48,124 nt of DNA, from the NCBI GenBank assembly GCA_947632185.1, contig CANROH010000004.1, forward strand, positions 1 to 48,124, in the 5' to 3' direction. The notes beneath the pieces were generated by a model that saw only the letters and a program-made list of their open reading frames with translations, was not told the DNA's origin and searched no databases. The DNA comes from an uncultured Clostridia bacterium. Lineage in GTDB: Bacteria > Bacillota > Clostridia > TANB77 > CAG-508. Shown here one piece after another: positions 36,607 through 43,619 of the stretch; the first letter of the stretch is position 1; every line of letters begins with the position of its first letter. The position numbers were made by a program, and so were the translations under genes.

Positions 36607-37866
36607 TTACGATAATAAATACATTAAAAATATAATATTTATAGTATTAAACATTAATGAAAATATAAGTAATATAACTATTATAGAATAGTAAATATTA
36701 TTTTTTTCAATATTTAAATCTTTATATAATACTTCATATTTATTTTTTATTTCTTCATATAACTCTTCTAATTCCAAAGATTTATTCAAAGTTCTGTAAT
36801 ATATTGCTCCTGTATCATCAAGAGTTATCTCTTTATTCCAAATGTCTTTAGTAAATTTTGCAAAATCATTTTTGGTTTTTACAATTTTATCATAAGCTTT
36901 AAATTTATTGTTAAGTCTCATTAAAAATAATTTCTTATATAATGATAATATATACAAATAAAAATATTGATTTTCATATTCATATGGTAGTTTTGTATAA
37001 TTATAAGTATCTATTCCAGAACAAAATAAATTAGAACTTGTATTTGTAAGAGTTGTTTTTACATATTTTAATTTTTCAATAATATGTAAATTATGTTCAA
37101 TATTTGCTTTATTAAAATCAGAATTATAATTACTAGGTAACACATTAGCAAATTTTAAAAAGTCATTTTCTATATTTGAAAAATCGCTTTTTTCATTCCA
37201 ATTACTTGTTTCTATGCATGCATATGAATACGTATAAAACTGAGAATTTATGATTTCTTCTTTACTTGTATTTTTAGATTTCGTGTTAATTCCAGTAATT
37301 TGATTAATAAGTTCAGATAAATCCTTCATATCTTTAAAGGTATCTGTTTGAATTTTTATATTTTCAAAATCTCTTAAAGAATCGAATTCTGAATTAATTC
37401 CCCTAAATCTATAATTAAAATCTAATAAATCCACAAATTTATTTGTATTTTCTAGGTGTGTTTTCATTGTGAAAAAGCAAATTCCTGGTTTAAAACATAT
37501 TATTTCAATTCCTTCTATTTTAAAAAATATTCCATTTTCTGTTCCAACTTTTCCTTGAATATCTTCTGCAAAATTGTAAGTAAAATATGCAACTGGATCT
37601 CTAAGAATAGCTTTCTTTTTTGCTTCTATATCATATTCGGAAAATTCTTTTAAGTATTCCCCTCTTATTTCGAATGTAGGAAATAAGACATTTCTTATAT
37701 TGGGTAAGAAAAAATTGTATATATCTAAATCCTTTTCTTTTTCAAATATCTTATAAGAACATTTTCTATCTCTTAAGAGTTTAAGTATATACTTATCATA
37801 TTTACTTTCATCAATAATATACGGATGAATAAAATACGTATATTGGTATTTCGTCATTAGTTCCAA
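36607..37866 (-). CDS. Unrecognised protein with one C-terminal membrane helix
   Basis: A 419-residue protein that I cannot place in a family. It is rich in Asn, Lys, Phe and Tyr, has no signal peptide, and ends in a short coiled region (about 360-390) and one hydrophobic helix (about 392-416). A tail-anchored protein with a large cytoplasmic domain is the simplest reading. The first possible start is TTG at 37866 with GGTAGG about 8 nt upstream; an ATG three codons later has only a weak site. It lies between the WG-repeat gene and acpS with gaps of 25 and 11 nt, so it is very likely in the same operon. Confidence 0.8.
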   Translation of the reverse strand: MELMTKYQYTYFIHPYIIDESKYDKYILKLLRDRKCSYKIFEKEKDLDIYNFFLPNIRNVLFPTFEIRGEYLKEFSEYDIEAKKKAILRDPVAYFTYNFAEDIQGKVGTENGIFFKIEGIEIICFKPGICFFTMKTHLENTNKFVDLLDFNYRFRGINSEFDSLRDFENIKIQTDTFKDMKDLSELINQITGINTKSKNTSKEEIINSQFYTYSYACIETSNWNEKSDFSNIENDFLKFANVLPSNYNSDFNKANIEHNLHIIEKLKYVKTTLTNTSSNLFCSGIDTYNYTKLPYEYENQYFYLYILSLYKKLFLMRLNNKFKAYDKIVKTKNDFAKFTKDIWNKEITLDDTGAIYYRTLNKSLELEELYEEIKNKYEVLYKDLNIEKNNIYYSIIVILLIFSLMFNTINIIFLMYLLS

Positions 37867-37891
37867 AATTATTACCTACCTTTTTCTTGTG

Positions 37892-38416
37892 TTATTTTGT
37901 ATATGCATTTATTGTTAAATCGTTATATCTATGCCATTGAGATATAAAATCTATATATAAATAATCGTCTAAATTTATACTTGGATTAACTACTATTGTT
38001 CCATCAGATTTTATACATCCCCATAATCCGTCTTTTTTTACTGCACAATATCCAAATCGATTTTGTTCTGTTGCATCATCATAAATGCAATCTACTACTT
38101 TTTCGCCTTTTTTATTTTCATAACCATATTTACCATTTTCTTTAATTAAAAATAAAGTATTTGTAGTTAATATATCTTTATTGCTTTTTTCTTCAAATCT
38201 AAAATTATAATATTTATATTCATCATCTTTCCTTATTCTTAGATATCCATTATCTACATTAAGTTCTGAAATGATAACTGATGTTAATACAGATTCTAAA
38301 TCTGAATTTATTATATCAGTAGTAAAATCTGAATTTTCTGCTATGAAAAAATCTGCCGTATTTATATAAGATATATCATCATATTTAAATTCTATTTTTT
38401 CATCTCCGATTTTCAC
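37892..38416 (-). CDS. C-terminal part of the WG-repeat protein, out of frame by +1
   Basis: A 174-codon frame that begins at a GTG with no ribosome binding site, inside a WG repeat. Its first residues (GDEKIEFKYDDI) are the exact continuation of the unit that ends the upstream frame (KYGIISEN). Reading is continuous if one C (plus position 38408) is skipped, joining the two parts into one protein of about 510 residues. It carries further WG units (KYGYENKKGEKVVDCIYDD, LWGCIKSDGTIVV). WG/KWG repeats are predicted beta-rich extracytoplasmic binding modules. It is probably not a separate gene. Confidence 0.8.
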   Translation of the reverse strand: MKIGDEKIEFKYDDISYINTADFFIAENSDFTTDIINSDLESVLTSVIISELNVDNGYLRIRKDDEYKYYNFRFEEKSNKDILTTNTLFLIKENGKYGYENKKGEKVVDCIYDDATEQNRFGYCAVKKDGLWGCIKSDGTIVVNPSINLDDYLYIDFISQWHRYNDLTINAYTK

Positions 38417-38417
38417 T
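38400..38417 (-). other. +1 frameshift site at CGG in the WG-repeat gene
   Basis: On the minus strand the zero frame reads GAA AAT CGG AGA TGA and stops. Skipping the C of CGG gives GAA AAT GGA GAT GAA, which is Glu-Asn-Gly-Asp-Glu and restores the repeat. CGG is at plus positions 38406-38408. Confidence 0.8.
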
Positions 38418-39419
38418 AATTATCCCATATTTTTCATTTTTTTTAGCAATTAAGGTTTTTGATGTTGCAAATTTTAAATCTTGATATTCTGCTGGAATCA
38501 CATTATTACCTTTATTATCTATTACACCATATAATCCATTTAAAGTAATAATAAACTTGTCCACTTGAATTTTTTCTACACTATCAAATCCTGAATTTAA
38601 AATAACTTTTCCTGATTTATTGATGATTTCCAAAGTTCCATTTTCAACTACAACATAATAATTATTTCCTGCAACTTTTTTTATATCATCATACTTTTCT
38701 TCTAATACTTCCTTCTTATCTGGTAATATTATTCCGAATTTATTTTCAGCATTTTTCACTATATATCCATTTTCATAAGATTCGGAAACAGCCATTATAT
38801 CTGCATAAATTGCATCTATTATAATTTGTCCTGTAGCACAATTTATTAAACCTTTTTTACCATCTTTTTCAATAATTATACTATTTTCAATTCCTTGCAA
38901 GCTGTATATGTTATCATATTCAGCATTTACTAAGACTTTACCATCAAAATCTACTAATCCATATTTTCCGTCTTGCATATATATTAGTACATTATTTTCA
39001 TACCAAACATCAGATCCATCAGTATTTTCTATTGCTTTTATATTTTGATAATTTGTAAATATTTCTTTTCCATCTTTATTCAAGACTTTTGTTTTATATG
39101 TCTCATTATCATAGTTTATATCATAAGGACAAATAAATATATCTTTGTTTTCATCTGGAATTACTATCATTTCGTCATAACTTGTATCTATTATTTTGTT
39201 TCCCTTATTATCTATTACTCCCCATTTATTATTTTCAAAAACTGATATATATGATGTAAGTGAAGAAATGTCTTTTTTACTATCATCTGTTAATAAATTT
39301 TTTAAAGATATAAAAATCATTATAATTACTACAATAGCTATTACTGTAGCAAATACTTTTTTCATGTTTAATTTTCTTGGACCTAAGTCATCATGTCTTT
39401 TTCCTCTACTTTTACTCAT
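38400..39419 (-). CDS. N-terminal part of a membrane-anchored WG-repeat protein
   Basis: 339 codons from the ATG at 39419, which has GGAGG 4 nt upstream (an ATG 18 nt earlier overlaps that site). A short basic cytoplasmic segment and one membrane helix (about 22-40) precede a series of WG-type repeats, each with K-x-G-x-I/V-D-x-x-G-K and a Y-D-x-I ending (for example KWGVIDNKGNKIIDTSYDE and KYGLVDFDGKVLVNAEYD). The frame stops in the middle of a repeat at a CGG AGA TGA sequence; the rest of the protein continues in the +1 frame. First gene of the run leading to acpS and tatD. Confidence 0.9.
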   Translation of the reverse strand: MSKSRGKRHDDLGPRKLNMKKVFATVIAIVVIIMIFISLKNLLTDDSKKDISSLTSYISVFENNKWGVIDNKGNKIIDTSYDEMIVIPDENKDIFICPYDINYDNETYKTKVLNKDGKEIFTNYQNIKAIENTDGSDVWYENNVLIYMQDGKYGLVDFDGKVLVNAEYDNIYSLQGIENSIIIEKDGKKGLINCATGQIIIDAIYADIMAVSESYENGYIVKNAENKFGIILPDKKEVLEEKYDDIKKVAGNNYYVVVENGTLEIINKSGKVILNSGFDSVEKIQVDKFIITLNGLYGVIDNKGNNVIPAEYQDLKFATSKTLIAKKNEKYGIISENRR

Positions 39420-39459
39420 AAAACCTCCATAATACATATCATTACAGTATTACATTCAT

Positions 39460-39488
39460 AATATATCATTTTACTTTCAAAAAAACAA
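39460..39488 (-). promoter_or_regulatory. Candidate promoter for the WG-repeat operon
   Basis: TTGTTT (39483-39488) and TATATT (39460-39465) with a 17-nt spacer on the minus strand, about 40 nt upstream of the start. The match to consensus is moderate. Confidence 0.45.
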
Positions 39489-39549
39489 TATATATATTAA
39501 AATTTATACTAATTAAACATGCTATTTTACAAATTATTTTTATATAAAA

Positions 39550-39580
39550 AAGTTTCAAAATGAAATATATTTTGAAACTT
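39550..39580 (-). terminator. Terminator after rsmI
   Basis: A perfect 12-bp stem (39550-39561 with 39569-39580) with a 7-nt loop lies 16 nt after the rsmI stop and is followed by a T-rich tract on the minus strand. Confidence 0.88.
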
Positions 39581-39596
39581 CTTTATAATATATTAT

Positions 39597-40433
39597 TTAC
39601 TTTTTATTAATAAAATATTGATAAATCTCATTTTTATTAACATCTCTGTCTTTTGCAATTTTCTTTATAATTTCTTTTTTGCATAATCCTTGTCTGTCAT
39701 AAAAATCATAATGTTCTTCTAAAGTTTTATCATTTAAATTAGCTTTTTCCACGTCTTTTTGTGATTCTATATTTCCATCTATTAAAATTACAAATTCACC
39801 TTTTACCTCTTCTATTTGCGATAAAATATTAGAAACTGTATCTCTTATAAATTCTTCATGAATTTTAGTTAACTCTCTTGCCAAAACTATTTTTCTATTA
39901 CCTAAAATTTCTAAAATGCATTCTAAGGTATCTTTTAATTTATGTGGTGCCTCATATAAAATAATAGTTCTTGTTTCATATTTTATTTCTTCTAATTTTT
40001 CTCTTTTTTCCTTTTTTAGTGCTGATAAAAAACCTATAAAAAGAAATTCCTTTGTTGGCAAACCTGATGCTATAAGTGCATTTATTAAAGCTGAACATCC
40101 TGGAATTGGTATAACATCTATATTATTTTCTATAGCTTTTCTTACTATTTCTTCACCAGGATCTGAAATTCCTGGAGTTCCAGCATCAGAAACAAGTGCA
40201 ATATTATTTCCTTCTAATAGTTTTTTTATTAATATCTCACTTTTACTTTTTTCGTTTTGCTTATAATAACTAATAAGTGGTTTTGATATCTCAAAATGAT
40301 TAAGAAGTCCTAAAGTATGTCTTGTATCTTCTGCTGCAATAATATCTACTTCTTTTAAAATTTTAAGCGCTCTTAAAGTAATATCTTCTAAATTTCCTAT
40401 TGGTGTTGCCACTAAATATAATTTTCCATTCAT
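39597..40433 (-). CDS. rsmI: 16S rRNA (cytidine-1402-2'-O)-methyltransferase
   Basis: A 278-residue RsmI of normal length; it methylates the ribose of C1402 in the 16S rRNA decoding centre using S-adenosylmethionine. The tetrapyrrole-methylase fold is marked by LYLVATPIGNLEDITLRAL at the N-terminus, AAEDTRHTLGLL, SDAGTPGISDPG and PGCSALINALIASGLP. The start has AAAAGGA about 8 nt upstream. It follows trmN6 by 49 nt, a common Firmicutes gene pair, and the two probably share the promoter at 41,255-41,283. Confidence 0.97.
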   Translation of the reverse strand: MNGKLYLVATPIGNLEDITLRALKILKEVDIIAAEDTRHTLGLLNHFEISKPLISYYKQNEKSKSEILIKKLLEGNNIALVSDAGTPGISDPGEEIVRKAIENNIDVIPIPGCSALINALIASGLPTKEFLFIGFLSALKKEKREKLEEIKYETRTIILYEAPHKLKDTLECILEILGNRKIVLARELTKIHEEFIRDTVSNILSQIEEVKGEFVILIDGNIESQKDVEKANLNDKTLEEHYDFYDRQGLCKKEIIKKIAKDRDVNKNEIYQYFINKK

Positions 40434-40482
40434 TTTATTATTCCTTTTTATCTATTTATTTTATATTTATTAATACAAATAT

Positions 40483-41223
40483 TTATATTTTTTTATTATA
40501 TATATTTAAAATTTCTTCTGTATATTGTCCGTTTTCATCATAAATTATTAATGGCTTATCTATTTTTAAATATTCCCTTGCATCTCTTACTGCTCTTATT
40601 AAAATCAATGTTGGTTTTTCATTAATTTTAGAATGCACAAATCTAATATTTTTTGGTTCTAACTTATATTTTCTAAGCAAACACATTATATCTACTAGTC
40701 TTTCTGCTCTATGTACCATATAAAATTCACCAAGTGATTTTAATAATTTACTACTTTTTTCTATAACATCTTCTAAGGTACATTCTACTTCATGCCTTGA
40801 AATTAATTGTGATTTATCTATATTTTTTATTCCAGTATTTTGTTTTTTATATGGTGGATTTGTTACTATAGCATCATATTGACCTGGTTTTAGATAATTA
40901 AATATTTCTTTTATATCTGTATTAATAATTTCAATTTTATCTTGTAAATTATTAAGTTTAACACTTCTTGTTGCCATTTCTGCAACAGATTCTTGTATTT
41001 CTACTGCAAATATTTTCTTTAAATTTGTTTTTTTGCAAAGCAAAAGTGAAATTATACCTGTCCCTGAACCTACATCTATTACTAGGGAGCCTTTTTTTAT
41101 ATTTTTAGCATAATCAGCTAAAAGGACACTATCAACTCCAAAACAAAAACCTTTTTCATTTTGAATCAATTTTAGTCCCTTATACTGCAGATCATCTATT
41201 CTTTCATTTTCTTTTAATTTCAA
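40483..41223 (-). CDS. trmN6: tRNA1(Val) (adenine-37-N6)-methyltransferase-like protein
   Basis: A 246-residue class I methyltransferase of the YabB/YfiC (TrmN6) family. Visible motifs are the S-adenosylmethionine loop DVGSGTGIISLLL and the adenine N6 catalytic motif NPPY in VTNPPYKK. The start is placed at a TTG (41223) because GGAGG lies 5 nt upstream and the sequence then begins KLKENERIDDLQ, as in clostridial homologues. The frame extends 60 nt further to another TTG at 41283, but that stretch contains a consensus promoter and so is untranslated. First gene of the trmN6-rsmI unit. Confidence 0.9.
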   Translation of the reverse strand: MKLKENERIDDLQYKGLKLIQNEKGFCFGVDSVLLADYAKNIKKGSLVIDVGSGTGIISLLLCKKTNLKKIFAVEIQESVAEMATRSVKLNNLQDKIEIINTDIKEIFNYLKPGQYDAIVTNPPYKKQNTGIKNIDKSQLISRHEVECTLEDVIEKSSKLLKSLGEFYMVHRAERLVDIMCLLRKYKLEPKNIRFVHSKINEKPTLILIRAVRDAREYLKIDKPLIIYDENGQYTEEILNIYNKKI

Positions 41224-41254
41224 TTTGTCCTCCAAGGAATTTAAAATATTATTT

Positions 41255-41283
41255 ATTATATCATACATATGATTAAGGTTCAA
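41255..41283 (-). promoter_or_regulatory. Consensus promoter for trmN6-rsmI
   Basis: TTGAAC (41278-41283) and TATAAT (41255-41260) with exactly 17 nt between them on the minus strand. It overlaps the naive upstream extension of trmN6 and supports the TTG start at 41223. Confidence 0.85.
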
Positions 41284-41328
41284 GAATTAGAAAGACATAG
41301 TATTTACATATAAAAAAATAGATTTGCG

Positions 41329-41904
41329 TTATATTACTTCATTACTTATAACATTATTATTTGTGCTATCTTTTGTATTATCTATATTATTTTCTATACC
41401 TTCTTTAGTAATAATATTTGAAATTCCATCTACTTCATTACCATCAATTAATACTTTTATACTTGTTACTTCTGTTAGCTGTGATAAAGTATTATAGATA
41501 GAATAAAGTACTTTATCTAATTCTGTTTTTTCTAAATTCACATCTTGAAAACTTTTACTAAAATTAATTTCTACACATCCATTATTAATTGTAGCATTTA
41601 AAACCTCTGTTCCTTCTGGAATTATTTTTTGGTAATTGCTATTTTCTGGTCCATCTAAAAGTAATTTTAATAGTTCTTCATATGGATTTTTTAAAAGTTC
41701 CTTAGAATCTATTAGTTTAGATTCCTTTACAAGTTCGCCTGAATCTTTATCTTTAAAATATAATGTTACTATAGTTTTTCTAAGATCAATGTCTCCTATT
41801 TCTGTTTCTGGTGTATAATCAGTTTCAATATCAGTATTTAATACTATTACAATTCCTAATATAACAATTACACAAATTATTATTAAAATTATCCATTTTT
41901 GCAT
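41329..41904 (-). CDS. GerMN-domain membrane-anchored protein
   Basis: A 191-residue protein with an N-terminal membrane helix (about 4-22) and an extracytoplasmic GerMN domain (about 45-160). Typical GerMN segments are VTLYFKDKDSGELVKES, a YEELLKLLLDGP helix, IPEGTEVLNATINNGCVEINFS and LYSIYNTLSQLTEVTSIKVLIDG. In Bacillus GerM takes part in sporulation and germination; isolated GerMN proteins also occur as envelope proteins. The last 30 residues are a low-complexity Asn/Thr/Ile tail. The start is supported by AAAGGAGG upstream. No lipobox cysteine is seen. Confidence 0.9.
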   Translation of the reverse strand: MQKWIILIIICVIVILGIVIVLNTDIETDYTPETEIGDIDLRKTIVTLYFKDKDSGELVKESKLIDSKELLKNPYEELLKLLLDGPENSNYQKIIPEGTEVLNATINNGCVEINFSKSFQDVNLEKTELDKVLYSIYNTLSQLTEVTSIKVLIDGNEVDGISNIITKEGIENNIDNTKDSTNNNVISNEVI

Positions 41905-41961
41905 AGCTTTTCCTCCTTTGTAAATACTATTCTTAAAGTATTTATTTATTCATATTTTTAT

Positions 41962-41978
41962 CTAGTTTTAAAAACTAG
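41962..41978. promoter_or_regulatory. Perfect palindrome in the divergent intergenic region
   Basis: CTAGTTTT-A-AAAACTAG, an 8-bp inverted repeat around a single base, lies between the GerMN gene and the hemolysin III gene, just upstream of the latter's promoter. It could be an operator, but no regulator is known and the AT-rich context makes chance possible. Confidence 0.35.
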
Positions 41979-42005
41979 TTTTAATAATTTTGCTTATGAT
42001 TTATA

Positions 42006-42034
42006 TTGACTATTTCTAATAAATATTGTATTAT
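42006..42034 (+). promoter_or_regulatory. SigmaA promoter for the hemolysin III gene
   Basis: TTGACT (42006-42011) and TATTAT (42029-42034) with a 17-nt spacer on the plus strand, about 80 nt upstream of the start codon. Confidence 0.8.
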
Positions 42035-42114
42035 TATAAATAGTTAATTTAAGGTTTTATAGATTTTCCTATGTATTTATTAAAAATCTAAATTTTTATG
42101 ATAAAGGAATGTTT

Positions 42115-42774
42115 ATGGCGAAAGTTAGAGATTTTATGAGCGGGCTTACTCATTGTATTGGAGCAGCCTTATCCCTTATAGGATTAGTTATTTTAATCGT
42201 ATTTGCAGCAATTTGGGGCGATGCATATAATGTTGTATCATTTACTATATTTGGTATTGGCCTATTTTTATTATACCTATTTAGTACACTTTATCATTGG
42301 TTAAATATAAGTGATAAAGGATTAAATGTTTTTAGAAAATTAGATCATATAATGATTTATGTTTTAATTGCATCAAGTTACACCCCTATTTGTCTTGGAC
42401 CATTAAGAGGTCCTTGGGGATGGAGTATTTTTGGAATAGTTTGGGGCTTTGCTATACTTGGAATCATTCTTTCATCAATTTGGATTAAGGCTCCTAGAAT
42501 TTTAACTACAGGAATATATTTAATAATGGGATGGATTGTTTTATTTGCATTATATCCACTTATTAAAGTTTTCCAAGAAGCAGGTCTTTTATACAGTCTA
42601 TTTTGGCTTGTATTAGGAGGTGTTTTTTATACAATTGGTGGAATAATATACGCTTTAAAATGGCCAAAAACTAAATTTAAATCATTTGGATTTCATGAAA
42701 TTTTTCATATATTTGTAATGCTAGGTAGTGCTTGTCAATATTGGTTCATCTTAAAATATGTACTTATGTTTTAA
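42115..42774 (+). CDS. Hemolysin III / PAQR family membrane protein
   Basis: A 219-residue integral membrane protein with seven predicted helices, the usual length for the YqfA/hemolysin III branch of the PAQR family. Conserved metal-site motifs are present: SGLTHCIGAALS in helix 1, STLYHWL after helix 2, DHIMIYVLIASSYTPICL in helix 3, and the C-terminal HEIFHIFVMLGSACQY. The start at 42115 (MAKVRDF) is chosen because AAAGGA is well spaced from it, while the ATG at 42109 directly follows that site. Members are proposed metal-dependent membrane hydrolases or regulators of membrane fluidity; haemolysis has been shown for few of them. Confidence 0.95.
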   Translation: MAKVRDFMSGLTHCIGAALSLIGLVILIVFAAIWGDAYNVVSFTIFGIGLFLLYLFSTLYHWLNISDKGLNVFRKLDHIMIYVLIASSYTPICLGPLRGPWGWSIFGIVWGFAILGIILSSIWIKAPRILTTGIYLIMGWIVLFALYPLIKVFQEAGLLYSLFWLVLGGVFYTIGGIIYALKWPKTKFKSFGFHEIFHIFVMLGSACQYWFILKYVLMF

Positions 42775-42779
42775 AAAAG

Positions 42780-42801
42780 TCCCTTTTAAAGGGATTTTTT
42801 T
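42780..42801 (+). terminator. Terminator after the hemolysin III gene
   Basis: A short stem (TCCCTTT pairing with AAAGGGA, 42780-42794) is followed by seven T on the plus strand, 6 nt after the stop codon. Confidence 0.93.
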
Positions 42802-42848
42802 ATGCTTTTATTATTTAAAAAATTAAGATTTTAAGGAAAATATAAACA

Positions 42849-42878
42849 TTGACAAAAGCCGACAAAAGTTATAAGATA
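42849..42878 (+). promoter_or_regulatory. Candidate promoter for the activase gene
   Basis: A perfect -35 box TTGACA at 42849-42854. The -10 box is uncertain: TATAAG at 15 nt or AAGATA at 18 nt. Confidence 0.5.
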
Positions 42879-42967
42879 CAAGTTATTAGAAGATTTAAAT
42901 TATTATAAAATAGAAATTATATAATATTAAATAGAATATTTATAGATATATAGACTTAAACTTTAAG

Positions 42968-43007
42968 AAAGGAGTTTGCTATATTTTAGCAGTGTCAAAG
43001 ATTTATG
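42968..43007 (+). promoter_or_regulatory. Distant Shine-Dalgarno with an intervening hairpin
   Basis: A strong AAAGGAG at 42968-42974 lies 30 nt from the only usable ATG (43005). An in-frame TAG lies between them, and a small hairpin (TGCTA at 42977-42981 with TAGCA at 42987-42991) occupies part of the gap. Near the ATG there is only a weak AAAGA. The hairpin may shorten the effective spacing. Confidence 0.5.
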
Positions 43008-43619
43008 AGTGAATTGTTACATATTGGTTTAGACATTGGTTCTACCACAGTTAAAATTGTAATTTTAGATAAAGATTTTAAAGTTGTTTATTCAAATTAT
43101 GAAAGACATTTTTCTGATACAAAAACTACTTTATATAATGTTTTAACAAAACTTGTAAATGATTATCCTGATGCCACTTTTACAATGTCTTTGACAGGTT
43201 CTGGAGCCTTAGATATCGCAAAAATCTTAAATATAAATTTTATGCAAGAAGTTATAGCTTGCAAATCTGCTGTGGAAAAATTAATTCCGCAAACTGATGT
43301 CGTAATTGAACTTGGTGGTGAAGATGCCAAAATTATTTATTTTGATAAATTTATTGAACAAAGAATGAATGGAACTTGTGCTGGTGGTACTGGTGCTTTT
43401 CTAGACCAGATGGCTTCTTTGCTAAATACAGATACAGAAGGATTAAATGAACTTGCCAAAACATATGAAACTATATATCCTATTGCTTCTCGTTGTGGCG
43501 TTTTTGCCAAAACTGATATACAGCCATTGTTAAATGAAGGAGCTAGAAAAGAAGATATTGCTGCTTCTATTTTTCAAGCTGTTGTTAACCAAACAATTAG
43601 TGGTTTAGCACAGCGGTAG
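43005..43619 (+). CDS. 2-hydroxyacyl-CoA dehydratase activase-like protein, N-terminal part (first ATPase domain)
   Basis: 204 codons forming most of the first ASKHA-fold ATPase domain (BadF/BadG/BcrA/BcrD type). Visible motifs are the phosphate loop GLDIGSTTVKIVILD, the iron-sulphur cysteine segment NGTCAGGTGAFLDQMASLL and ASRCGVFAKTDIQ with the second cysteine. The frame ends at GGT TTA GCA CAG CGG TAG. The conserved continuation (GRPIKGKVAFLGGPL) is present in the +1 frame right after the C of CGG. This part and the next entry therefore make one protein of about 1449 residues, the normal length of the large activase-related proteins of Clostridia, whose substrates are mostly unknown. Confidence 0.9.
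   Translation: MSELLHIGLDIGSTTVKIVILDKDFKVVYSNYERHFSDTKTTLYNVLTKLVNDYPDATFTMSLTGSGALDIAKILNINFMQEVIACKSAVEKLIPQTDVVIELGGEDAKIIYFDKFIEQRMNGTCAGGTGAFLDQMASLLNTDTEGLNELAKTYETIYPIASRCGVFAKTDIQPLLNEGARKEDIAASIFQAVVNQTISGLAQR
43608..43619 (+). other. +1 frameshift site at CGG in the activase gene
   Basis: The zero frame reads GCA CAG CGG TAG. Skipping the C at 43614 gives GCA CAG GGT AGA CCT, Ala-Gln-Gly-Arg-Pro, and re-enters the conserved frame. The arrangement (one extra C before GGN, stop soon after) is the same as in the WG-repeat gene. Confidence 0.85.

Noticed and set aside
41224..41283. N-terminal extension of trmN6 to the TTG at 41283
   Set aside because: The stretch holds a near-perfect promoter, and the ribosome binding site and family start lie at 41223.
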